Below, one piece after another: positions 1 through 6,246 of a DNA stretch of 8,022 bases. Under the pieces are notes generated by a model, which was given only the letters and a program-made list of their open reading frames with translations, had not been told where the DNA came from and searched no databases. The position numbers were made by a program, and so were the translations under genes. The first letter of the stretch is position 1. Each line of letters starts with the position of its first letter. This DNA comes from Firmicutes bacterium UBA6811 (GTDB taxonomy: Bacteria; Bacillota; SHA-98; UBA4971): contig DKEX01000018.1 in NCBI GenBank assembly GCA_002452295.1, positions 9,234 through 17,255 of the forward strand, written 5' to 3'.

Positions 1-164
1 GCCTCCAGCAACGGGGCGAGCAGCGTGGCCTGCCCCCTGCGCTCGAAGATCTCGTGTTCCGGCACGCCGGTGATGTCGACGAAGCCGAATATGTAGTGCT
101 TCGTTCCGTCCGGCATGTTGATCCATCCATCGGTTGCGCCGAAGCGCTTTCTTACCATCGCCAC
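1..164 (-). CDS. Probable multicopper oxidase, N-terminal fragment (runs off the left edge)
   Basis: Only about 54 N-terminal residues are inside the window; the gene continues beyond position 1. Reading from ATG at 158 the protein starts MVRKRFGATDGWINMPDG and continues with FGFVDITGVP, EIFERRGQA and APLLEA. The order 'MPDG - FGFVDITGVP - RGxA - AP' resembles, from memory, the N-terminus of bacterial multicopper oxidases just before the first cupredoxin strand; no copper ligand is visible yet. A purine-rich Shine-Dalgarno stretch (GAGGGGAGAGG, 170-180) lies 5-8 bases before an in-frame GTG at 164 and about 11-14 bases before the ATG at 158. The spacing favours GTG, so 164 is used here, but the two starts differ by only two codons. 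There is no signal peptide. The gene lies about 60 bases downstream of the giant beta-helix gene on the same strand, so they are probably co-transcribed. Being a real gene start is well supported; the family call is moderate. Confidence 0.6.
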   Translation of the reverse strand, partial: MAMVRKRFGATDGWINMPDGTKHYIFGFVDITGVPEHEIFERRGQATLLAPLLE

Positions 165-222
165 GGGCGCCTCTCCCCTCTGCAGATTCGGCTCAGCAAT
201 CGGGCCACTTCGCATTCCAACG

Positions 223-3200
223 CTACGCACCTATCCCCGGCCCGGCCGAGTACTCGTCGGCTCCGATGTCGTAGCCCGCTCCTATTGGACGGGCGTCCCC
301 GTCGAAGTCGTCTTCGGGAGCGCGATAGGTCACAGGCGTGCCATCCACCACTCGCGTGACCTCGGGCGTACCGCGGTCTATCACGAGCGTGGAGCCGGCG
401 GTGAGGTGGTAGTCACCGGTATAGTCCGGGGTGACGGTGACGATCTTCACGGCCTTGAAGTCGGGCTCCATGTTGAAAGCCACGGCGGTCACCTGCGTAT
501 CGTACTCGCTCTTGAAAGCCGGGTCCCCCACCTGGTTGTGGCTACCCCCTGGGTAGACCTCAGACAGGCTGCAGTACTCGGGGGTCAGCACCGCCCCCGA
601 CAGGGCGAAGACTTCGAGATCCGTCACGTTTACAGGTCGCACGTCACCGGCAGCGCCAATGCCGGCGATCCCGCCCCTGCCGCCGTTCAGGGTCTGGTCG
701 AAGACACCCGCCCTGTTGTCCCAGAAGATGTTGTTGAAGAGCACAGGGTCGCTGAACCCGGGAGCGTCAGGCGGCAGGGTTGCCTTGAAGGCCGCGCTGT
801 GAGGCTCGCTCGCAAGGCCGGCTGCATGGGGCAGCCCGTCGCTGTCCTCGGCCGTGGCAGTGGTGATGTTCTTCGCGATCGTGTTGTTGCATATCACCAC
901 GTTGGACGCATCGTCGAGGGCGATGCCCCCTCCGAGATCGGCGGACACGTTGTTCACGATCATGTTGTTGTAGACGTTCACAAGATGCCTTCCCGGCTGG
1001 AGCAGGCGGATGCCGCCCCCGTCGTCGCCTGCAACGTTCGCCGCGACAAGGTTGTTGTAGATGTCCACTCTGCCGGATCCCGCGGTGAGCGTAGCAGGCG
1101 GGGTCGGCTGTTCGCCGCCGACGAATATCCCTGCCCCTTCGTCGAAGGACGCGTTGAACATCACGCAGTTGTGATGGATCTTCCCGCCGTCGCTCAACCC
1201 GAAATGGGAGACGCCCCCTCCGTATTCGGCGGAGTAGTTCCCGCATATGTCGTTGTGGTCGATCTCGTAGCTGTGCGCGCCGTTGAAGATCCCGACGCCC
1301 CCGGCAAGGCTGATGCCGCCGTTGTTGACTATTCGGTTGCGCGAGATGCGGATGCCGGTGTTGTAATTGTCGCCTGCGTATGCCTTGCCGATGGTGATGC
1401 CACCGCCGAACCCGCCGCCGTTGCTGCGCACGACGTTGTTGCTGATAACCACATAGCTGCAATGGGCGTTCAGATAGATGCCGCCGCCGTCCTCTCCCCG
1501 GGCCCCGGTTATCGTGAAGCCGTCGAGCTGAGGTCTAAAGGCGGAGCTGAAGCGGTCTGCCTTTGCCACAAACGTGACAACCTGACCTCGCGTGATCTCC
1601 TTTACCTGGTCGGGCGGGGTGAGCTCGGCCCCGTCGAAATCTATGGCCGCGAGCTTCGCCAGCCACTCACCCTCGTAGGAGAGGAAGAAACGTCCGTCGA
1701 TGGTCGTCGTGCCGGCGCCCATCCCCTGGACCTTGACGTTCTTATAGATGATCGGGCTCTCGTAGTAGGTGCCGGCGGACACCACGATCAGGGACCCATC
1801 GGTCGCATCATCTATAGCTGACTGGATGGTCGGGTGTGTAGCGTCGGGCACCACGATGACCGGGGGGTTGTAGCTCGCGTCGAGGATGTGCAAGGTGACC
1901 CCGGCCGTGGCGGACACCCCGCCAGCTGTTGTAACCAGAAGCTGCCTGGGCCCGCCTGCCATCATCGGCACGTCGCACGTTATCGAGGCGTCAGTCCAGA
2001 CCGTTGTTGTGACAGCGACTCCGTCCAGGGTCACCCGCCCCGGCTCCTGGCCGAAGCCCTTTCCCGTGATGACCACCGTCCGCGGTCCCTCGGGCTCCAC
2101 ATACACCCGGTCAACCCCGAAGATCCCCGGCACCCCGGCAGGCACGTCACACCGTGGCGGCGTGGCGAATTGCGATCCCGGAGCGGCCACGAACGCCGTG
2201 ATCGGGAAGAGAGCCACGTCAGCATAGGTGGTTTTGCCGGGCCACACGTCGAATACCAGCTTGAGTGTCTGATAGCTGGGGTTGTACCTCGGGTTGGGAC
2301 TTGCCGGATCACCCGGGTCGTTGCCGATAACCTGGTACATCCCTGGCACAACGCCCGAAGGAGTGGGCACGTTCCTCGTGTACGTCGAGGGCAGCAGCAC
2401 CTCGAAGATGCCGTTCACGTCCGAATGGACCGTGGTCAGAAGCCTGCCGGTGTAGTCCCTGATCCCTACAGGAGTGTCGGGGATCCCGCGTTTCTCTCCG
2501 TAGTAAATGCGTGCAGGATCGGTCTCGAGGTTCACGTCATCCAGGAGGAACCCGATGATCCTGCCAGCCACAGGGACATCGGTATGGATGAAGAAGTCGG
2601 CTGTGGCGTTGAGCCCGTCCCGTACCTCCGCGACCTTCCTGGTGGGGTCGTAGTAAGGCGGCACGGGGACGGGAAAGTAGGGTGGCGGCGCCATCTGTGC
2701 GCAGGGATCGGAGCGCGTCTGAGCTGCGGCTCGGGTGCTCACAAACACATCCCCTTCGCCGGTGTTCACCGAGTCCTGGTCGTACACCCTGTAACCCGGA
2801 GGCGTCACCACCTCGACGATGTAAGTGCCGGCGTCAAGAGGAACCTCAACGGCCCCCTGCCCCTGGGCGCCGTAATATGGGTCGAAGCGAGTCTGGAACG
2901 CGTAACCACCGTCGAAGACACCGGGCCTGACCTGGTTTGAACTGCCGGGGACCTCGAGACAGGGTATGGGCTTGCCGTCCGGGTCGGTGCAGCCCGTGGG
3001 ATGCTGCCACGCATCCGTCGTGACCGTGTTCAGAAGCGGACCCTGGGCTATGGCGCCTGTTTCCGGGTCGACGGTCGCGGCGTAAAGGTTCACCGTGACG
3101 TTCGGCACGCCGGGCTCGTAGGCATCGGCCGCAGCATACCTCGGATCCGTCTCGTTGCGCATCGTCGCGTAGTGAACGATCCCGGATATGCCCCCGTTTT

Positions 3201-4752
3201 CGCCAGGGCCGTACGCTCTCTTTCCCCAGTCAATGCGGTTGGTCTTTGCGGCCCAGGTCAGCTCGGCGAGCGTGAGCGCGCCGTCAAACGTTTGGGGGCA
3301 CCTGACGTAGCGGCCCTGACGGTCTGTGCAGGGGGTAGGCCCTGTCACAGGTATTCTGTAGTCGGGGGTGCCTGTAGCGCCGGTCCGCCCGAAGCGGGTG
3401 AACCCGACCTCGGCGACGGCGAACCGCTCGAGCTCGAAGACCTCGTCAAAGGAATAGTCGCCACGCATGTCGCTCACTGCAGTGTATTGGATGCTCCCGT
3501 CTTTGAAGCGGGTCGCAAGCTCCACGTTGGGGATGGCCGCCTCGCCCGGATCGTGGACTCCGTTTCCGTTCTCATCATCGAAGACCTTGCCCCTGATGTA
3601 TCCGTACCACCGGGGAATGCCGATATCTCCCATGTCCACCGTCTCGCCCGGATGAACCTGGACGGTGCGGAAGGAGATTATGTGGTCCAGGGGCTCATCC
3701 CATATCGCCATCTGATACAGTCCAGGCGGGACGCTATTGATGACAAAGCTGCCGTCGGTGTCCCCGCGGCCGGCGTATACCTGCTGGTCGTTGGCGCCGA
3801 TATCCGATAGAGCGATCCACGGCCGATCCACGGGATCCCCAAGGACGAGCGGCCGAAACGGCGGTATGAACTCGATTACTGTCCTTACGCGTCCTCTTAT
3901 CGTCCCGGTCGTCCAGGGCACAGGCGGCCCGAGCTCCATGGGTCTTGCGAAGCCTATCCACACGAGCGGCGCCCTGAACCCTTCCCTGGGGCTGTACCCG
4001 TCGTTGCCTTCCTCGATCCAGGCATCGATGGCGTGAGTGCCTTCTATGGTGGTGGTTTGAATCCAGTCCGTGCCGTCAGGAGGGATGGCCTGCACCCCGT
4101 ATTTCCCTGGGGGCAGGTTCTCGACCACTGCGTCGCCATTTGCGTCGGTCACGATTTTGCCGCCAGTGCCAGGGATCGGGATGGGATTGCCTGCAGGATC
4201 CAGTAGGAGCTCACCGGCGGCATCTCGCTCGTATTGCGTGCCCAACGGATTGCCGAAATAGTCCACGGTGACCTCGCCGACGGCGTCTTGGATCACTATG
4301 AGGAAGCCCTCCAGGCCGACCTCAAGCGGGACGTCATCCTCGCCGTTCACCGGGTTGTTGTCGTGGAACACGTGTACCCTGATCTTGGACAGGGGCAGGG
4401 GGTGCGGACGGAGCGCAACCTCGACGGTCACGTCCGCGCCGGCCACCGTGACCCAATTGCCGCCCATCTTGTGACCTGGAGCCAGCACGGAGATCAAGTA
4501 CTTCCCGTCGGGCACGTATGCCGTAGCGGGCTGACCGGGCGCGGCCTCTCCGACGGCGACCACGGGGCTGTGGCTTGCGGCGGGCTTGAGCGATGGAAGC
4601 TTGCCCGGGTCGCGGAGTGGTTCCGGCACCTCGACCTGGGGGTCACCCGCGTTATCCTCGTTGACCAGGAACCGGAACTGTGGGATGAGGTCTTGCGACA
4701 CCACATCTCTCGCAACGATCGTGATCGTCCTGCCGTCCCTCGAGCATCCCAT
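223..4752 (-). CDS. Giant multidomain beta-helix protein (regulatory-like/SdrD-B-like modules, IPT/TIG, parallel beta-helix)
   Basis: This 1509-residue protein has these regions: a beta-domain at 1-115 (TITIVARD...FLVNEDN); carboxypeptidase-regulatory-like beta-sandwiches at about 120-225 and 284-380 (DTDGSFVINSVPPGLY); an SdrD-B-like module at about 384-450 with a calcium-loop-like DDENGNGVHDPGE (392-404); further SdrD-like modules at about 520-675 and 728-850; an IPT/TIG domain at about 876-957; a pectate-lyase-type beta-helix from about 966 (PTIQSAIDDATDGSLIVVSAGTYY) to 1350, with seven GxGI/V turns; and C-terminal DGDARPIG and DIGADEY (1495-1501), like choice-of-anchor Q proteins. A purine-rich site, AAGGTGG, sits just before ATG 4752. 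An in-frame TGA lies 20 codons upstream, with no ATG, GTG or TTG between, so this start is well constrained. There is no signal peptide, transmembrane helix or LPXTG motif. The catalytic residues of a polysaccharide lyase cannot be assigned, so a scaffold or surface role is inferred. Two CTDxxGxxxxC loops (475-485, 588-598) suggest disulfides. It probably forms an operon with the downstream oxidase gene. Confidence 0.9.
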   Translation of the reverse strand: MGCSRDGRTITIVARDVVSQDLIPQFRFLVNEDNAGDPQVEVPEPLRDPGKLPSLKPAASHSPVVAVGEAAPGQPATAYVPDGKYLISVLAPGHKMGGNWVTVAGADVTVEVALRPHPLPLSKIRVHVFHDNNPVNGEDDVPLEVGLEGFLIVIQDAVGEVTVDYFGNPLGTQYERDAAGELLLDPAGNPIPIPGTGGKIVTDANGDAVVENLPPGKYGVQAIPPDGTDWIQTTTIEGTHAIDAWIEEGNDGYSPREGFRAPLVWIGFARPMELGPPVPWTTGTIRGRVRTVIEFIPPFRPLVLGDPVDRPWIALSDIGANDQQVYAGRGDTDGSFVINSVPPGLYQMAIWDEPLDHIISFRTVQVHPGETVDMGDIGIPRWYGYIRGKVFDDENGNGVHDPGEAAIPNVELATRFKDGSIQYTAVSDMRGDYSFDEVFELERFAVAEVGFTRFGRTGATGTPDYRIPVTGPTPCTDRQGRYVRCPQTFDGALTLAELTWAAKTNRIDWGKRAYGPGENGGISGIVHYATMRNETDPRYAAADAYEPGVPNVTVNLYAATVDPETGAIAQGPLLNTVTTDAWQHPTGCTDPDGKPIPCLEVPGSSNQVRPGVFDGGYAFQTRFDPYYGAQGQGAVEVPLDAGTYIVEVVTPPGYRVYDQDSVNTGEGDVFVSTRAAAQTRSDPCAQMAPPPYFPVPVPPYYDPTRKVAEVRDGLNATADFFIHTDVPVAGRIIGFLLDDVNLETDPARIYYGEKRGIPDTPVGIRDYTGRLLTTVHSDVNGIFEVLLPSTYTRNVPTPSGVVPGMYQVIGNDPGDPASPNPRYNPSYQTLKLVFDVWPGKTTYADVALFPITAFVAAPGSQFATPPRCDVPAGVPGIFGVDRVYVEPEGPRTVVITGKGFGQEPGRVTLDGVAVTTTVWTDASITCDVPMMAGGPRQLLVTTAGGVSATAGVTLHILDASYNPPVIVVPDATHPTIQSAIDDATDGSLIVVSAGTYYESPIIYKNVKVQGMGAGTTTIDGRFFLSYEGEWLAKLAAIDFDGAELTPPDQVKEITRGQVVTFVAKADRFSSAFRPQLDGFTITGARGEDGGGIYLNAHCSYVVISNNVVRSNGGGFGGGITIGKAYAGDNYNTGIRISRNRIVNNGGISLAGGVGIFNGAHSYEIDHNDICGNYSAEYGGGVSHFGLSDGGKIHHNCVMFNASFDEGAGIFVGGEQPTPPATLTAGSGRVDIYNNLVAANVAGDDGGGIRLLQPGRHLVNVYNNMIVNNVSADLGGGIALDDASNVVICNNTIAKNITTATAEDSDGLPHAAGLASEPHSAAFKATLPPDAPGFSDPVLFNNIFWDNRAGVFDQTLNGGRGGIAGIGAAGDVRPVNVTDLEVFALSGAVLTPEYCSLSEVYPGGSHNQVGDPAFKSEYDTQVTAVAFNMEPDFKAVKIVTVTPDYTGDYHLTAGSTLVIDRGTPEVTRVVDGTPVTYRAPEDDFDGDARPIGAGYDIGADEYSAGPGIGA

Positions 4753-4754
4753 TG

Positions 4755-4801
4755 CCTGCCCACCTTCCCATGCCGTCCAGCGTGTCCGAACCGTGGGCAG
4801 G
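4755..4801 (-). promoter_or_regulatory. Leader hairpin overlapping the ribosome binding site of the giant gene
   Basis: A perfect 9-base inverted repeat, CCTGCCCAC (4755-4763) and GTGGGCAGG (4793-4801) on the plus strand, encloses a 29-base loop. In the minus-strand transcript the 3' arm ends two bases before the ATG at 4752 and covers part of the AAGGTGG ribosome binding site. If formed, the stem would hide the initiation region. The pairing is seen directly; a role in translational control is inferred. Confidence 0.4.
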
Positions 4802-5050
4802 TAGCGCCTTCACCTCACGAGGAGACCGACCGACCTGCGTTCCAGGACCGGACATTGCATACTATTCCGAGACCAGGCGCCAGGTGCTCCAGGTACGCAT
4901 CAGCCAACCATGGTTCTCGCGAACGCGGCAACGCGCTGCAGCGAGACGTCGAGCCCCGGGGGTGCGGAGCGGGAGGCCTGTCACGGCCGTCGTGATGCCA
5001 CCGGACCTGCAAGATCCATCCCCTCAACCCCCGAAATGACGCGTTCGCCC
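4802..5050. other. Divergent intergenic region, no gene recognised
   Basis: This stretch separates the divergent giant beta-helix gene and the DegV-like gene. The open frames crossing it give arginine-, proline- and serine-rich translations without hydrophobic cores or known motifs, so I call none of them genes. In particular, no frame on the minus strand shows a signal peptide that could have been split from the giant gene by a frameshift. The only promoter-like element toward the minus strand is TAGTAT (4859-4864, read on minus), which lacks a convincing -35 box. I see no riboswitch I can name. Confidence 0.5.
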
Positions 5051-5052
5051 TT

Positions 5053-5079
5053 TTGCTCAGTCCTGGTAAGCAGTATAAT
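5053..5079 (+). promoter_or_regulatory. Probable housekeeping-sigma promoter of the DegV-like gene
   Basis: A perfect -10 box TATAAT lies at 5074-5079. The best -35 candidate is TTGCTC at 5053-5058, which matches only the TTG of the consensus and leaves a short 15-base spacer, so the -35 part is weak. Transcription would begin near 5086, giving a leader of about 70 bases before ATG 5156. Local A+T content rises here compared with the surrounding DNA, which supports a promoter. Confidence 0.5.
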
Positions 5080-5140
5080 GATTGATAAGGAGTCGATCCC
5101 CGTGGGTAAGGTTGCGGCCCGGTTGAGAGAGCCGAGGGAA

Positions 5141-5149
5141 AGGCAGGAG
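5141..5149 (+). promoter_or_regulatory. Ribosome binding site deciding the DegV-like start
   Basis: AGGCAGGAG lies six bases before ATG 5156. A competing AAGGAG (5087-5092) sits nine bases before an in-frame GTG at 5102, but the predicted transcript starts at about 5086. That would leave this second site at the very 5' end of the mRNA, so the ATG at 5156 is preferred. Confidence 0.55.
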
Positions 5150-5155
5150 TCCATT

Positions 5156-6022
5156 ATGAAAGACATGAGTAGCGGCGCCATGAAGAGCGACATCGCAATC
5201 GTGACGGATAGCGGTGCGAGCCTGCCTGAGGAGCTTGTCGAGGAGTACGACATAGCCGTCGCGCCCCTTGGGATACAGTTCGGGAGCGATACGTACCGTG
5301 ACGGCGTCGACATCACGCACCGGGAGTTCTACGAGAGGCTCGACGGGCCGGACGTGCCTCGCACCTCGCAGCCTGCTCCGGCTGAGTTCATCTCCATCTA
5401 CCGGAGGCTGCTGGAGCGCGTCAGGACCATAATATCGATCCACATCACTTCCACCGGTAGTGGCACCTGCCAGGTCGCCAACCTTGCGAAGGCGAGTTTC
5501 CCGGATGCCGATATCGAAGTCGTCGATTCGCTGTCAGCATCCATGGGGACCGGATTCATGGTGCTCGCAGCGGCCGAGGCCGCGCGATGCGGCAAAACGA
5601 AGGAGGAGATCCTCCGCATCCTCACGGAGCTGCGGCCACGCATCAGCGCATATGCGGTCATCAACTCCGTAAGGCATCTCCTGAAGAGCGGGCGCATTCA
5701 CAAGGGTCAGGCGCTCATCGCGTCGCTCCTCTCGATAAAGCCGCTGATCTCCGTGAAGGAAGGGGTCGTCGAGGTGGTGGACAGGGTGAGGACCTACCAG
5801 GCCGCCCTGGACAGGCTGATTGAACTCGCCAAAGATGCGGCCAGAGACTCGCGGGTGAGGGTTTCGGTCGTCCACGGGAATGCCCTTGCCGACGCAAAGC
5901 GCCTTTGCGAGCGGCTTGGAGCCACTCTCAATTGCAGCGAGATCATCCTATCTGACATCGGCGCCCCCCTCGCAGTGCACGGCGGGCCGGGGATCGTCGG
6001 GGTCGTGATCCACCCGGTGTGA
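5156..6022 (+). CDS. DegV family protein (FakB-like fatty-acid-binding protein)
   Basis: This 288-residue protein has the usual length for the DegV family. Visible family motifs in order are IAIVTDSGASLP (13-24), TSQPAPAEF (70-78), the HITSTGSGT segment (96-104), VDSLSASMG (123-131), LLKSGRI (175-181), LLSIKPLISVKEG (191-203) and the C-terminal HGGPGIVGVVI (275-285). Family knowledge: DegV/FakB proteins bind a fatty acid in a buried tunnel and present its carboxylate to the kinase FakA, which makes acyl-phosphate for phospholipid synthesis. No fakA is in the window, so a lipid-carrier role is inferred from family only. The start is ATG 5156 with AGGCAGGAG six bases upstream; in-frame starts at ATG 5078 and GTG 5102 are possible, and the first conserved residues begin only at about residue 13. 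The usual HTGPG signature reads HGGPG here, a modest variation. It appears monocistronic under its own promoter and converges on the peptidase gene. Confidence 0.93.
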   Translation: MKDMSSGAMKSDIAIVTDSGASLPEELVEEYDIAVAPLGIQFGSDTYRDGVDITHREFYERLDGPDVPRTSQPAPAEFISIYRRLLERVRTIISIHITSTGSGTCQVANLAKASFPDADIEVVDSLSASMGTGFMVLAAAEAARCGKTKEEILRILTELRPRISAYAVINSVRHLLKSGRIHKGQALIASLLSIKPLISVKEGVVEVVDRVRTYQAALDRLIELAKDAARDSRVRVSVVHGNALADAKRLCERLGATLNCSEIILSDIGAPLAVHGGPGIVGVVIHPV

Positions 6023-6061
6023 CGGCAAGGCCGAGGGCCCCTAAGTAGATCGCCGCAAATT

Positions 6062-6080
6062 CGCGCTACTTTTCAGCGCG
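6062..6080 (-). terminator. Small hairpin, weak terminator candidate for the minus-strand peptidase gene
   Basis: CGCGCT (6062-6067) and AGCGCG (6075-6080) form a 6-bp stem around a 7-base loop. Read on the minus strand it is followed by AATTTG, a very short T-rich stretch; on the plus strand no T-run follows. It would serve the peptidase gene better than the DegV-like gene. Either way it is a weak intrinsic terminator. Confidence 0.3.
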
Positions 6081-6093
6081 CAGGTCCTCGCCA

Positions 6094-6204
6094 GGGTTGC
6101 CGGTGTTGCACTCCGGGGACGGCGTGTGCGCTGAGATGCGTTCGAATTCGGCGCTTAAGGCCAGCCAATTCCAGGCGCCCCACCCCAGCATGCACCGGCA
6201 ACCC
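6094..6204. repeat. Long imperfect inverted repeat in the convergent intergenic region
   Basis: GGGTTGCCGGTG (6094-6105) is the exact reverse complement of CACCGGCAACCC (6193-6204). Pairing can continue inward with interruptions: TGC 6107-6109 with GCA 6188-6190, GGGG 6115-6118 with CCCC 6183-6186, and GGCG 6121-6124 with CGCC 6176-6179. The whole 111-base unit could fold into one long stem, with an inner loop of about 50 bases that contains the palindrome CGAATTCG (6143-6150). It lies between two convergent genes. It could be a two-way transcription stop, a REP/MITE-like repeat or a structured RNA; no T-run adjoins it. Confidence 0.55.
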
Positions 6205-6246
6205 CAACACCGTCAGGAGAAGTGGCGCAGACTCATGGCGCCATAC

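Noticed and set aside
767..1462. Minus-strand 231-residue frame inside the beta-helix gene
   Set aside because: It is a frame-shifted reading of the glycine/asparagine repeat region, giving arginine/glutamine-rich low-complexity sequence with no start site.
115..3810. Long plus-strand open frames opposite the giant gene (115-1821, 1834-2940, 3001-3810)
   Set aside because: They are antisense shadows of GC-rich coding DNA. Their translations are rich in V, H, R and D without recognisable domains, whereas the minus frame is one continuous protein with clear domains.
4857..4866. CATACTAT, similar to the sigmaE -10 box of spore-forming Bacillota
   Set aside because: It is on the plus strand, pointing away from the giant gene, and no matching -35 element was found; it is probably chance. 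It does not support the spore hypothesis.
4910..5155. 82-residue extension of the DegV-like protein from ATG 4910
   Set aside because: It lies upstream of the TATAAT promoter, resembles no known domain and is far longer than the family N-terminus.
6235..6244. 10-base palindrome ATGGCGCCAT just after the peptidase stop codon
   Set aside because: It has no loop and no T-run, so it is not a plausible terminator, and a 10-base palindrome is expected by chance in GC-rich DNA.
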